A DNA stretch of 64,000 bases, taken from the NCBI GenBank assembly GCA_964058805.1, contig CAXKVV010000062.1, positions 62,001-126,000 on the forward strand, written 5' to 3'. Shown one piece after another: positions 14,601 to 24,400 of this stretch. A model generated the notes under the pieces. The model was not told the DNA's origin and ran no database searches. It worked only from the letters and a program-made list of their open reading frames with translations. The position numbers and the translations under genes were made by a program. The stretch's first letter is position 1. Every line of letters starts with the position of its first letter. This DNA comes from Schoenoplectus triqueter (Eukaryota > Streptophyta > Magnoliopsida > Poales > Cyperaceae).

Positions 14601-16368
14601 GAGAAACCCGTCCGATCTGTTTGGATCCGGTCCGATCTGATTTGATTTTTAAAAAAAGTCAAACTTATCCGACTCAACATGAACATGATCTGACCAGACC
14701 TGATCTGAGATCAAATGACTTTCAATCCAATCAAAATCTATCAAAGATCTGAAAAAATACAATAAATAAATTGATCCGACTCAACCTGACTGTGATTCGA
14801 CCCGGCCTGATTGCCACCATAAAATGTGGGATAAAGTATAGAGATGTGGGAGGAAGAAAGAAGAAAAAAAATTAGATAAAAGGGGACGCCAAGTCACAAA
14901 TAATTTCTCATTAACATATTAAGAAATCTCAAAACTTTTTATTTTTTGAAAACTTTTATTTTTTATCAGAATGTCGTATGAATATTCATTTTTTTTCGAC
15001 TGACTAAAAGGAACTGAATTGTTTTTTTTCAATCCCTAGCATTTTTTTGAGGAATCAAAATAATATTTGGGGCCCTCAAAAAAAAAATCACTTAGGACCT
15101 AAATTTATATTTCGGATTCTTCAATTATTTTTGTCCCGATTATATTTCATCTTTTTCACAAAAATCGGTGAAGACGGCTCCAGTTAAAAAAAAAATGACA
15201 TTTGACTTGAGAAAATAAATTGTAAAACAGAAGCTTTTGTTGAACAAAATGATTAATTAGGCGCATACTCTGAGAGGTTGTCTCGGGTCTGGCCAATTCT
15301 GACCCACTCGGCTGAGTCGACTTCAAATAGTCTGATTCTTTAAACAATGGATTTTATGAATTACTCTCTGCCGTATAAATGCAACCACGGGAAAAAAATT
15401 ATGGAGCAAAAAAATATTTTCTAAAAAATACAAAAATAGAAAAGTATCTTGCATATAATAGAATAATTGAATTATTTTTTTGATGTTGTAGCAAGGACCA
15501 GAATTCGTTTCCGGGTCAGGGCCCTAGTCCGGAAAAAAATATTTCGGACCATCATCTATTTTCCAATCAAAACATCTATTAGTCACACAAAATCACGAGG
15601 TGTCATAGAAAATCTGAAATTTATTGACTGGCCTGGGTTTTCTTTACGGACCCGGGGTGAGAGTTGGCTCCGATTTTATTTACGGACCAGGGTTGAGTTC
15701 AATATTTGTGTTATTACAATTAAAAATAAATATTAGTTTTTGTCTGCATACTCAAATTGACCGATATTGTACATGTGTTTGATCGATCAAGCTAATCTAT
15801 ATAGATTAATTATCACACATTAAGTTTTGGATGATTAGCCAGTTATAAATTATTTAATTTTACAAGTTTGGTAAAGTTATAATATTTAGTGCAGTGCAAC
15901 ATGTTTATAAAAGAGAACGATCATTTAAGTTGTATATATTTTGGATCCATGTGTTTGATCAAGGAACTTATTGGTTCTCCTTCTCCCTTGACTTTTGTTG
16001 AAAGTAGAAATTCTGCTACTGATGAAGGAAACAAATTAAATACTAGATATATAGCATATAATTCATACAGTAACTTAATTAATGTCAAGCTAATACTGCA
16101 CAATTACGTGCGCAAATTATCAGGACTCAAAATCTGCATATTTTTCAATACTGCAAATTACGTGCGCAAATTTCAGCAGACAAGTTAGTACTTTAAAAGA
16201 AGAAAGAATATATGGGGGGTTGTGGAAACCAATACATGGATAGAGATTTATTAACTACCGCTGCTTTGTGGACCAATGATGGAGATCACAGTGTAGTTCT
16301 CCATGTGCTTGACGAAACTCGCAGTTTCACTTGAGAACTTGCCATCTCCGCTTATCATCTGTATCTTC
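576..16368 (-). CDS. RHD3-like: RHD3/SEY1-like (atlastin-type) GTPase gene, 12 exons, partial
   Basis: Exons in transcript order: 16259-16368, 12820-12886, 12005-12101, 9290-9360, 9074-9137, 6619-6684, 6242-6289, 5544-5603, 5246-5305, 935-1084, 771-839, 576-658. All internal junctions are GT/AG and the phases join with no stop over 945 coding bases. The translation follows the plant RHD3/SEY1 family, dynamin-like GTPases that fuse ER tubules. The P-loop GPQSSGKS is assembled across exons 1 and 2. Exon 3 has QTTKGIW and [10 protein letters not shown] (G3), exons 4-5 give NMWFHDIGR, and exons 6-7 give the G4-type [10 protein letters not shown]. Only the GTPase domain and the start of the helical part are here. 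The helical bundle and membrane hairpin (family about 800 residues) should lie left of position 576. The sequence is divergent from typical RHD3 (GKSY for GKST), so it is probably a paralogue. Exon 1 opens at an AG acceptor; either an upstream first exon exists or translation starts at the ATG at 16356-16358. Confidence 0.86.
1322..1812. repeat. Foldback MITE 1 of a three-copy intronic cluster
   Basis: Terminal arms are inverted copies: ATTCCCCGTTCTAT near 1346 and ATAGAACGGAGGTAAT near 1780. The left end begins with TATGGTGCTACGCATAGCAC, itself a short palindrome and the signature of the next two copies. It lies in the 4.2 kb intron of the RHD3-like gene. It has no coding capacity. Confidence 0.55.
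1837..2222. repeat. Foldback MITE 2 of the cluster
   Basis: The left end TATGGTGCTTCGTGAAGCAC and right end CAGTGCTTAGCACCATAA are inverted. The arms continue inwards with TTAATTTAATCTCCATATGA against TCATATGAAGATTAAATTGA. Total about 386 bp, internal to the same intron. Confidence 0.6.
2251..2617. repeat. Foldback MITE 3 of the cluster
   Basis: The left arm GCACAAAATCTTCCGTACTTC is mirrored by GAAGTACGGTAGATTTTATAC near 2579, and the interior remains palindromic (GATCCTCATATTAAAATAT against ATATTTCAATATAAAGATC). It is of the same family as the two upstream copies, judging by the GGTGCTTYGTGAAGCAC end. Confidence 0.6.
2644..3300. mobile_element. Non-autonomous TIR element with GGATGGCAATGGGC ends
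   Basis: It starts GGATGGCAATGGGC and ends GGGCTTTATTGCTATCC, an imperfect terminal inverted repeat. GC-rich subterminal stretches (CCCGCCCGTACCC, GGGTCGGGTGG) surround an AT-rich centre. It is flanked by TA dinucleotides. No transposase; short open frames inside it are not genes. Confidence 0.5.
3330..4500. repeat. Array of three related palindromic MITE units with CT/TA microsatellites
   Basis: Three units (about 3361-3670, 3720-4075, 4096-4495) share the core TTGTGGGATACAAAAATTTA and its inverse. The best preserved is 4096-4495: AGTAAATCTACGATGAGTTT at the left mirrors AAACTCACCGTAGATTTACT at the right, so almost the whole 400 bp folds on itself. (CT)n and (TA)n tracts separate the units (4060-4101, 4483-4540). 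It lies inside an RHD3-like intron. Confidence 0.6.
4634..5006 (-). mobile_element. Non-autonomous CACTA element (MITE)
   Basis: The right end reads GGGTAGTG, whose reverse complement CACTACCC is a CACTA terminus. Read inwards on the minus strand it gives TTAGAAACGCCTATTTAAAA, nearly the same subterminal sequence as the autonomous CACTA at 39058. The interior is full of degenerate AAACCGNTTTTA motifs. The left terminus is weak (AAGAAAAGGGAGCTTTAGTA). No coding sequence. Confidence 0.6.
5614..5692. repeat. Microsatellite (CA)n-(TA)n-(TTTA)n
   Basis: Compound simple repeat just outside the RHD3-like exon at 5544-5603. An open frame crossing it is an artefact of the repeat. Confidence 0.9.
7008..7433. 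mobile_element. hAT-like MITE (GGGTGTCAA ends), copy 1
   Basis: Ends AGGGTGTCAAAA and TTGACACTC are inverted. Subterminal CCCGACC and GGGTCGAGTC motifs face each other. It lies in the intron between RHD3-like exons 5 and 6, next to a second copy. Confidence 0.5.
7466..7906. mobile_element. hAT-like MITE (GGGTGTCAA ends), copy 2
   Basis: Ends GGGGTGTCAAAAATT and AATTAACACCCC are inverted. The interior resembles copy 1 (GGATCGACC, TTAACATTAATTA-like stretches). The two copies sit about 30 bp apart. Confidence 0.5.
8341..8420. repeat. Tandem duplication, 40 bp period
   Basis: ATTGCTTTTGAAAAACGAAA starts at 8341 and again at 8381; the two units differ at few positions. Intronic. The surrounding 7.94-8.30 kb is less AT-rich than the rest of the intron, but I see no open exon there. 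Confidence 0.85.
10100..11095 (+). repeat. Degenerate LTR-like segment (Athila-type), intronic
   Basis: It aligns by eye with 17560-18155: both have TTAGTAATCC followed by a GGATT motif, a GAAACCCT block, and near the end the string CTATNTANTNTTAG with AAATTATTAGTTT. Order and spacing are similar, so these are diverged copies of one LTR type. No primer site can be recognised after this copy. Confidence 0.4.
11098..11250. repeat. Foldback hairpin
   Basis: GTACGATCGATGCTATTTGTTTATATTAGTACAAG is mirrored in the right half (CTTGTACTGATATAAACAAA then ATCGATCGTAC), about 45 bp per arm. Intronic, in the 2.6 kb gap between RHD3-like exons 3 and 4. Confidence 0.65.
11305..11480. repeat. Foldback hairpin
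   Basis: The left arm has ATTGATTGTGTTTTAAATTC and ATAATTTGGATGTCATTTGA. The right arm has TCAAATGACACTCAAATTAT and GAAATTTAATACACAATCAAT. The loop lies near 11390. Neighbour of the hairpin at 11098. Confidence 0.6.
12300..12720. repeat. Degenerate palindromic MITE
   Basis: AAATTCTTTAAAACAAAATCTCATGGATAC and its diverged inverse around 12590-12660 frame an AT-rich centre. It resembles the 3.3-4.5 kb family (CTCATNGGATACAAAAA). It fills most of the 718 bp intron between RHD3-like exons 2 and 3. Confidence 0.4.
13657..14053. repeat. Long near-perfect foldback element
   Basis: The outer arms carry AAATCTGCTGTTTTTCTTGG and CCAACAAAAAAACAGATTTG. Further in, GGATCCTCCTTTTCTTTG faces CAAAGAAAAGGAGGACCCTCC, then AACGGTCTTT faces its inverse at the centre (about 13850-13880). 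The arms are about 180 bp. It sits in the first visible RHD3-like intron. A short open frame over its left arm is not a gene. Confidence 0.7.
14104..14507. mobile_element. hAT-like MITE rich in GGGTCGGGT motifs
   Basis: The left end TAGGGTTTTGACTCTACCCG and right end GACCCATTGATACCCCCTA are roughly inverted. GGGTCGGGT and ACCCGACCCGAC motifs sit near the ends. AT-rich centre; no transposase. Confidence 0.4.
14560..16258. other. Rest of the first visible RHD3-like intron
   Basis: A GATCTGATTCG/CCGATCTG-rich stretch (14575-14816) looks like another degenerate MITE of the 14.1 kb type. Beyond it I see only AT-rich sequence. The short open frames have no family resemblance I recognise. Confidence 0.4.
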
Positions 16369-16439
16369 CTGTGAAAAACCTCCATTTATCAATTATTGAT
16401 GTAGTTGAATACCTAGGTGTGGATTATGCTCAGCAATGT

Positions 16440-16943
16440 TCCGAACTTATGATGATATAAGAAAGTGCTTTATTTAGTTATTTATAGGGCTCTCAATGGG
16501 TGTTGGGTAAGATACCCGTTAATTAGACGAAGGCTTATCCGGCCCGTTGAAAAGTCCGCCCTTGACAGCCATGCACCAATGATGTCTATCTCCTTGGAGA
16601 ACCCAAACTTTACTTGACTCCGGGGCCATTCTTTCTTTTCAATTTGTCTTATTATTTTATTTCTTTTTCATGCATTGGTAGCCCGAAAAGAAATTTCAAA
16701 TTATTGTGGCCTGTGCTTAAGAGTTGACCCTGGAGTCAAGTAAAGTTTGGGTTCTCCAAGGAGATTGAGATCATCGGTGCATTCAATGGCCCCGCAGCAA
16801 GACCGACTCAGTAACTCGGCTACTTATGTGTTAATGGCTGTCAAGGGCAGACTTTTCAATGGGTATCTCAACCAACACGGCAACACCCTTTGAAAGCCCT
16901 GTAAATAAATAAAGTACTTTCCTGTGTCATCACAAGTTCAATT
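16440..16943. mobile_element. Foldback MITE, about 0.5 kb
   Basis: The outer arm CGAACTTATGATGATATAAG faces GTGTCATCACAAGTTCAA; inwards, TTATAGGGCTCTCAATGGGT faces AACACCCTTTGAAAGCCCTG. A third block, CCTTGGAGAACCCAAACTTT (16592), faces AAAGTTTGGGTTCTCCAAGG (16743). Arms about 170-190 bp with a 120 bp centre. A partial relative lies near 49.2-49.4 kb. It sits just upstream of the first visible RHD3-like exon. Confidence 0.7.
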
Positions 16944-17169
16944 AAAAGGTTGATACAATGATTTAAGTACTATATTTTGGTTTAATTTCATTTTTTAGTT
17001 TTTTAGAATTTAAATAAGATTTAAATCATGAAGTTTAAGTTACTATCTAGATTTTATTATTTTTCATAATTAGATAGGCAATAGAAAATGAAAAAGAAGA
17101 TGCAAATTTGAGTTAAAACGGAAATCGAATAAGAAAGTTACAAACAAAACGGTAAAACTGAGTGCCAGA

Positions 17170-18155
17170 GTCAATATCTGCGGAGAGCAGATGGTCAGAA
17201 CCAGAGCGCTAGAAATGATTTTCTACGGACCGAAGTCAGATGGGCGGTTTCAGTTTGACCTCCTAATGGTTATTTGCAGCTTTTTGGAGATTCGTTGGGA
17301 GTTTTTGGGCGTTCTTGGTATCCTTTTTCTCCTTATAACGAGAGGAATCAGAAAAATAACTGTCCTGGACATTATTGGGCAGTTTCTAGAGAGAAAATTG
17401 ATTTTTCTTCAAGAGAGAGAAAGAAAGCACATGAAAAGGATATCAAAAATTGGGTGTAACTTCTTTTTATCATTGATTTTATTTGTAATTTTCTCTTTTT
17501 CATGGAAGAGTAGTTGTTATTTTAGGATAGTAGGTATGTAAATTTAAAACTTATTGCATTTAATTGTATTCATTTGTTCTTAATTTCTGTGAATTATTTT
17601 TGTGATTGAAATTGAAATGTGCTTGAATTGAATTCTTATGTTTGTATTAGTAATCCGTCAGGATTAAAAATCCTAGATAGCGTAGATTCATAAACAACAA
17701 ATAACTCTTAGAATGGTACATATTTTGAGATAATTAATTAGATTTTTAACCTAAATCTAACCGTACCCGGACCCAAAAGTGATATTTAGAGTATTGTGTT
17801 AACCCCTAATCAGGAACTTGACATAAAAATAGATGATAATTCTCACTAAACTAAGAATATACCTATGAATAGTACGATTGATGCACAGGTAGATAGTGAT
17901 GTCGAAACCCTGGATCCTTTCCATCTTGATAAAACCTCATTTTTTGTCCAAGCCACTTTGATTATATTCTAATTAGTTTAGATAAAATCTCATATTTTAC
18001 TATCTAGCTTATGAAAATTATTTATGTTAATGATTTAAATTAGTCTATGTGAAAATGATACCTAAGTACTATGCAGTAGGTCATGCGGTTGTGGCTGACC
18101 ATCTATTTTAGTATTAGAATAAATTATTAGTTTAAAAAATATCACAATAAGATTT
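17170..18155 (+). repeat. Degenerate 5' LTR of an Athila-like Ty3 element
   Basis: This block immediately precedes a degenerate primer site at 18158 and a gag remnant. It shares ordered motifs with 10100-11095. Its left limit is not defined. The open frame of about 116 codons at 17191 lies inside it and has no recognisable domain. Confidence 0.4.
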
Positions 18156-18157
18156 TT

Positions 18158-18175
18158 GGTGTCGTTGATCCCCGT
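18158..18175 (+). other. Degenerate Athila-type primer-binding site
   Basis: TGGTGTCGTTGATCCCCG matches the Athila consensus start TGGCGCCGTTGCC with C-to-T type changes. It lies between LTR-like sequence and a gag remnant, the expected place. Confidence 0.5.
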
Positions 18176-18469
18176 AGTTTAAACATCAATAGAGCCAAAA
18201 GTATTTAAGACTATATGTACTTTAGATTTTTCTATATTTTATAATATTTTTACCCTTTTTTGATGTTCTTGCAGAGCGAACACTGGCTAGTGATCGGCTG
18301 TTGCTAATCTACATGAGATCAAAGCAAAGACGCCACACACCAGCTGCGAAATGACTACATCAGCATCTAGACTTTGGTGACATAATCAACATGGTAGTGA
18401 ATGACAAAGACAACCGTCTTTTGAAGGATTTCACTACATCTCATGCGGGAGAACTTAACATGAGATATA

Positions 18470-19050
18470 CCATTTTCTGCGGTGGCAAATAACTTCGAGT
18501 TGAAGCCGACCCTTATCAACATGGTCTATCAAAATTAGTTTGTTGGTCGTCCACATGATAATCCAACTCAACACCTTGCTAACATTGAAGAATTATACAA
18601 CACATTGAAGATGAACAAAGTTGCTTAAAATGCAATCAAGCTTCTCTTTCTGTTCTTTTTGCAAGATTGAGCGAAGGGATGGCTCAAATCTCTAACACCA
18701 AATGTAGTGATTGCATGGGCACACATGTCTTCGCTATTTTTGTCCAAGTATTTTTCTCCTTATAAAACTGCAGTAATAAGAAATCAAATTACTAATTTCA
18801 AGCAGAAGGAAGAGAAGCCCTTAAATGAAGCTTGTGAAAGATATCAAGAGCTTCTAGGGATGTGTCCCCATCATGGCTTCGAGAAGTGAAGGCTTCTTCA
18901 GACTTTCTATGAAGGGCTCACAAACAACAGAACGATGACAATTAATGTGGCAACCGGTGGGACTCTCATGAATAGAAGGATTTCTGGTGTTTACAACCTT
19001 ATTGAAGAGATGACCTTAAATCAAGTGCACTGATCAACTGAGAGAGAACC
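18470..19050 (+). pseudogene. gag: Athila-like Ty3 gag remnant
   Basis: Read in one frame from 18470 it gives NNFELKPTLINMV, then HLANIEELYNTLKMN, AKGWLKSLTPN, YFSPYKTAVIRNQITNF, ACERYQELLGMCPHHGFEK, and LLQTFYEGLTNN with a TGGTLMN motif. This is the order of the Athila-lineage retrotransposon gag domain. In-frame stops occur near 18630, 18670 and 18887, so it is dead. Protease and polymerase are absent: the sequence runs into a CACTA-like terminus at about 19087. The context (LTR-like sequence and primer site upstream) makes this the 5' third of an old truncated element. Confidence 0.75.
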
Positions 19051-19086
19051 AACAAGAACCCAAGCACCTGGTAGAATTGAGACAGA

Positions 19087-19400
19087 TCTACTAGAAAAAA
19101 GACTTATAGTTGCGGTTAAAATTAACTTTGCATCGGCTATAATAGTCACTACAATATCTTAGTAGCGATCTTTTTGTATCTTAATTTCCGACACTATATA
19201 TTTGTACCAAAAGAATGTAGTAGCGGAGTATAACCGCTACAAGATTTCACATAGAAGCACTTATTGCCGCTACTAGACTTAAAAATCTGCTGGTGAGGAT
19301 TTCTTAATTGCGACAATAAATATCGCTACTACTGAAGTACAAATAGCACTATATGTGCGAGGATAATCATGTTACTATAGAAATTTAAGTAGCAATTATA
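19087..19400 (+). mobile_element. CACTA-like 5' terminus with TAGTAGCGG subterminal repeats
   Basis: CTACTAGAAAAAAGAC resembles the CACTACTAGAAAAA terminus with a damaged first base or two. It is followed by several AGTAGCGR and GCGGTTA motifs on both strands, like CACTA subterminal repeats. It truncates the Athila gag remnant. I did not find its partner end. Confidence 0.4.
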
Positions 19401-20740
19401 TAATTATATATTTTTTTCACCATTATAAAGATCATACTAACAATTTCAATAATTTAACATTTTTTACCATTCTGACAATTAAATACTTTGAACAATATAT
19501 AAAAGAGCCATAACAAATATACATGATTTTAAGATCAATTCAGCATAAACAAATTATCATATATAATATATATGGTAAAACATTCACATATATACTTCAT
19601 CCAACATAAATAATCTTTTGAGGACTAAAATGCTTTAAATCCCATATGTCGATGACAGTAAGCTTCCTCTCCCAAACTTGAAGAGCACTATATTATGAGT
19701 GAGGATCCTTCAAATACTTCTAAAAGCTATGCATTCATAAGAACTCAACATATATCGGTCCATACAGTCCTGTTTTCATTGAAAAAAATAATTATGTAAG
19801 CTAATACATAATTAGGTTGTCATGCACTCTAAGAAGTCAATATGTGCAATGCAATTTAGAAAAATGCACACTCACTTTTATTGGGCAACATTCACATGCA
19901 ATGTATGATTTAGTTGAATAATGCAAAAATCACAAACTTTTAACCTAATAAATTTGTCAAAACTATAAGAATTCTACACTCAAAATTTCATATCAAAAAT
20001 TAGACAACAAATCAAATACCGATTAAAAATAATAAATATGCACATACATATAGAAAATCACGTCCTTTGGGGTATTTTGCTCTCTTTTGTTTGGGCAGCG
20101 GGCGAACAGAGAAAATAGGGTTTTAAGGGCGTGAATTGAACTCAACTCACGCCCTTTGTTAGGCCGTTTGTGAAAATAAATTTGCTCTTAGACCGTCTCT
20201 GTAGTTAAGATTTATTTTTGGTCCGTTTAAGTAAAAAAAACACTAAATGGGACAACAACTTTTTTTTTAAAAATCTTCTCGTTGAGAAATAAATGGAGAC
20301 AGCAGTTAACTATAGTTTATAGCAACTATTTATAAAGTTTATTCTAGTTAACAAAAAGTGATTACACATTTTCATACTGAAATTTGTCCAGTATACATTT
20401 TATCATTAATGAATACATTTTATTAGTAATGTTCTATATCAACTCTAAAAAGTGAACATCAAGAAAAACAATAATAAATAAAATTAAAAAATATCATACA
20501 TATTTGACAACATTTATTTTGATTAAAAATACAATGAGAAAATGAAGAATTTATATTAAATTTTCATATCTTATTTGCTAATATGAAGAATTAATATTAC
20601 AACTACAACAAGAAAAACAACTAAAATATGTAATAGAACAAAAAATATCAAGTAGAAATTACACAACAATTAAGAAGAAATACAATAATGCTATTTATTG
20701 AAATATCTCTACAATGAACATTATATTACTGTAAAGAAAA
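19401..20740. other. AT-rich sequence with one short hairpin
   Basis: No gene seen. A 10-bp perfect stem, AAGGGCGTGA and TCACGCCCTT with a 12-base loop, lies at 20125-20156. The rest has no repeat structure I can define. Confidence 0.4.
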
Positions 20741-21490
20741 TAAAATTAATTAGCTTTTTCTTTTCCTTTAAGAAGCTTCATTTGCATGTACTTCTTGAAA
20801 GCTTCCATAAATTTGTCTACAAGATGTTTGTATCGTGAATTGCGCGGTCCGCCCCTCCCCCTTAATTTAAGAGGAGGTTTTAAGTCAATCCCAACAGGTG
20901 TACAATTAATCAAATCTCAAACTAATATTTTTTATGCACCTTTCCTTCTAATTAATACATTTGGATGATGGTCAAAGTAGCAACATTAGAACCTATAAGT
21001 GCATCATCAACAACATTATAAGCACCATTTACTTCTACAAATTCACTTCGATCAATAACACCATTTGAATCCCGAACTTCATTTAAACATTGACCTTGAA
21101 GTATATTTTCAGTTTGATCTTCAACTTCATTTACACCTCTCCCTCTACCTCTACCTCTACCCCTTTCTGCACCAGCAACATTTGCAACACTTCTTCCTCT
21201 TCCAACTCCTCTCCCACTTCCTCTACCCCTACCATTTCCTGCATCTAGACAATAAAATAATATGAATTACAGAATTATATCAGTGTATTTCAGGTTAAGG
21301 TCTGTGTTAGGTTAGGGTTTGCACCAGTTTATATTAAAGCATTATAACAATGTAAATTATAGAATTTTATAAATATATATTAAGGGTTATAAAATATTAC
21401 CAGCAACTTCAATAACTGAGTTCTTATAATCACCATTTGCACCATTTTCTCCTCTTGTCTTAACCCTCCCTCTACTAGAAACTTGATTAA
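20741..21490 (-). pseudogene. Glycine/arginine-rich transposase-like coding fragment (3' part)
   Basis: The minus strand reads, from 21490 down, SVNQVSSRGRVKTRGENGAN, then after a likely intron a GRGRGSGRGVGRGR and RGRGRGRGRGVNEVEDQTEN stretch, DSNGVIDRSEFVEVNGAYN, and near 20780-20900 PPLKLRGRGGPRNSRYKHLV ending KGKEKAN and a stop. The composition and a PRNSRYK motif suggest the C-terminal part of a FAR1/MULE-type or related transposon protein, but I do not recognise it firmly. The 5' part continues at 34935-35197 beyond a retrotransposon insertion. It may belong to the CACTA-like remnant at 19087. Confidence 0.35.
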
Positions 21491-21495
21491 CTGAC
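21491..21495. repeat. Target-site duplication CTGAC, left copy
   Basis: CTGAC directly precedes TGTTCACCCC, the start of the 5' LTR, and recurs at 34935-34939 right after the LTR end CGCACA. Confidence 0.85.
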
Positions 21496-24400
21496 TGTTC
21501 ACCCCTGAAAGGTCGGAGGAAGAAATACAAGAGAAAAAGCCAATATCAAACCCTATGAGCTGAACTAATACAATCCCTGTGCAACAAGGAATGATGTCAA
21601 TTCAAGCCAGTATTTTGATACAACCAATCATAAGAAATCTCAATGTGATCTTGCTTTCAAGGCTAACCTGGTGCCAAAGCTGTGAGCAACCACCTAACCA
21701 TGCTTTAATTTGTGTCAATTGCTGATAAGTAGTCAGCTCTTTGACCAAATTACCCTCATGTTAAGGGATTGAAAGTCAATTTCACAAGACTGATCAGGTG
21801 CCAAAGCTGAGAGCAACCATCTGATCAAGTCAAGATTTGTATCAATTGTTGACAAGTAATCAACTTTTGATCAAATCAAACCCTAATAAACATCAGTGAT
21901 GGTGTTAATTGGGGTGGAGTTTCTGCAAGGAGAATTTATTTGGCAGGGACACTGAGCTACTATTGATAAAATTGGGATTTATTCAGAAGAAAGTAGGGTA
22001 TTGTGATCAGAGAATTTTTAACACAAGCAAACAGGGGTAAAAATGGAATTAAAATTACAGGGATGATCATCATGAATTTAGGGATTTTTTGTGAAAATTT
22101 CATGATTTTTGGATGAAGGGATCTATTAAAATCAATTGGAGAAAGAAAATTAGATCAGTCCAAAGGCTGAGATTCAATCAAGAGCTTTAAGGGTGCAACT
22201 TGGAGCAAAGGATCTAATTGGGTGCAAATTGGGGACAAAAGACACAAAAATACCTAAATGGCGCTGGAAAGAAGTTTTTTTGAAGAAAGGAAGATTTATG
22301 TAAACTTGGCGCACTGTAAGTGTTTCTCATTAAACCCGACATGTGGGGTCAGTTCATGTGCGCCGAGTTTACCCGAAATGTGGCTGCTCCCCACTCCTTA
22401 TTTCTCCTCTTACACACGGGCCCCACCTGTCAGGGGGCTCTCTCCCTTCCTCTTGATTCGGTTTACAAACACCAGGTCCATTCGGACAAAGGGACAAATT
22501 CAATCTCCTTCCCCGATTTTCCTCTCTTTTGCCCGATTCTTCTCTGATACTGAAGGTGAAAATGGAGCTCAAGAAAATTCTATAGGAAGGCCCCTCATTA
22601 TACACCAATCAAGAGCTTGCAAGGAGGAGAATATAGTGAAGTCATTATTTTGCCGAATGGTGCTTCATAATGCACTCGCATCCAAGGTGAAGGGAGCTCG
22701 GCCAAAATTCAATTGAGGCAATTTAAAGCTTAATCACTCGAATTAATGGCTCATGAAGTATCTCTGAACCTCCACGACACTGCCTAGACCTTTAAACCTA
22801 AGCCTCAACATCTCTAGACCCGAGATTCACCAACTTGCCAACCGGCCATGAAGTGAAATGTCCAAAGTCAGTGTCAGATTGTGCAGATGGCCAGACAGGT
22901 GAATTGAACTTATCCCTGGGGCTAGTGTGATGCTAATAATGCTTGCAATTGGGAGAATGTATCAAGAGATAAGAGAAATTGATCCAAAGTTTTAAATCGG
23001 GTTTTAGATGGAAATAAGGGTCTAGGGCGCCTAATTGGATCTTCCTATTACCCAAACCTATTAAGAAGGATATTGAGGTGATGTTTAGATACCTAGAAGT
23101 TTCTAGAAGAGTCCAGAAAGAGCAAATGCTATGGATGGTAATTAAGTGGCAAAAGTGTAAAACCTGCTAAAGTTATAACAAACTCACAACTGCCAATCTT
23201 AGTTGCTGGAGGTTAGTAATTGTATCAAGGTGGCTCAGTAGACCACAGGGAACACCAGGAAAATGATTAAACTGGAAATCAAAACACCAAGTGCAGATGG
23301 GATAAAAGGAGGTGAAGTTGACAGAAAACAGAAGAAAACATCAATTGCCAAGTTGGCAATCCAAACTTCAAGCACTCCCCTCAACAAACACAGTTGAAAT
23401 CAATCCTAACCACTCAATTGCTGCATCAAGGGATGAGATGAAGCCACCTCAGTGATCCGTGGCAGAGAAGAAGCACAAATCATGCCAAAAGAAGCACAAT
23501 TCAATAATTGCACTTGACTGAGCCCTATAAAAGTCCTGGACAGCCAGTAGAAAAAAAAAGAGATCAATTTTAGAGGAAGCACACTTTCCTTGAGAGCAAA
23601 AGAGCTAGAGATACGATAAGAATTACCAGTACAGTGAGATAGAGATCTGCTGTAATTGAGAGCAGGCAAGTTTGACATTATCAGAGAAGTTATACATTTG
23701 CTAATTGGAAAGTATACAATTGCATTACAAAGAAGGTTTGTTGTTATGCGTTAAAGACCGGTAGGATAATAATTCTTCCATTTCTTTTTCTCTTGCCATC
23801 TGAGCTTAAAACTCTTTTCTCTTCCTTCCTTTCTTGCTGATTTGATGTTTGATGATCCTGTTCAGCGAGCCACTGGCCCAAACAAATAGTTTGGCGAGCC
23901 TTTAGGCCTGAGCCAATCACATCATCAATGAATTGACATTTTTTTAGATTAAACACTAAACAAGTCTCTCTTCCTTTCAATTTAACTGAGCCTGATTTCT
24001 ATTACAAGATTGAACAATAACTACTACTGTGAATCATGAATTTTGAATTAGCATTTTGATCTTTCAATTTTCTTCACTGATTTCATCAGTTCTTTTCTTG
24101 AATTGTGCTGACTGAGAATTAAATGAGTATTAATGGATAAAGTCTTTAAGCACATCTTGTGAGCCATTGGCCCAGGTAAAACCTGGTGAGCCTCTAGGCC
24201 GAGATAGATGCAAGTGAAAGAAAGGGAGAACAGATAGATCACCTATCATCTGTTGAGAATTATCACTAGTTGTAGCAAGAACTCTAAAATTCTGGTAAAA
24301 AGACAGTGAATTGGCGAGATTAAGAAGCAAGTACATCACTACAAGGCAGGAATATAACATTAACGTGAGATCAATTCATCAATACAGCGACAGAGATGCG

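Noticed and set aside
15467..15736. 89-codon open frame, and a 99-codon one at 15889
   Set aside because: Within an RHD3-like intron, unrecognised composition, no splice or start context supporting them.
22258..22716. 152-codon open frame inside the 5' LTR
   Set aside because: No recognisable domain; it overlaps other open frames on both strands in a GC-richer part of the LTR. The LTR explanation is sufficient.
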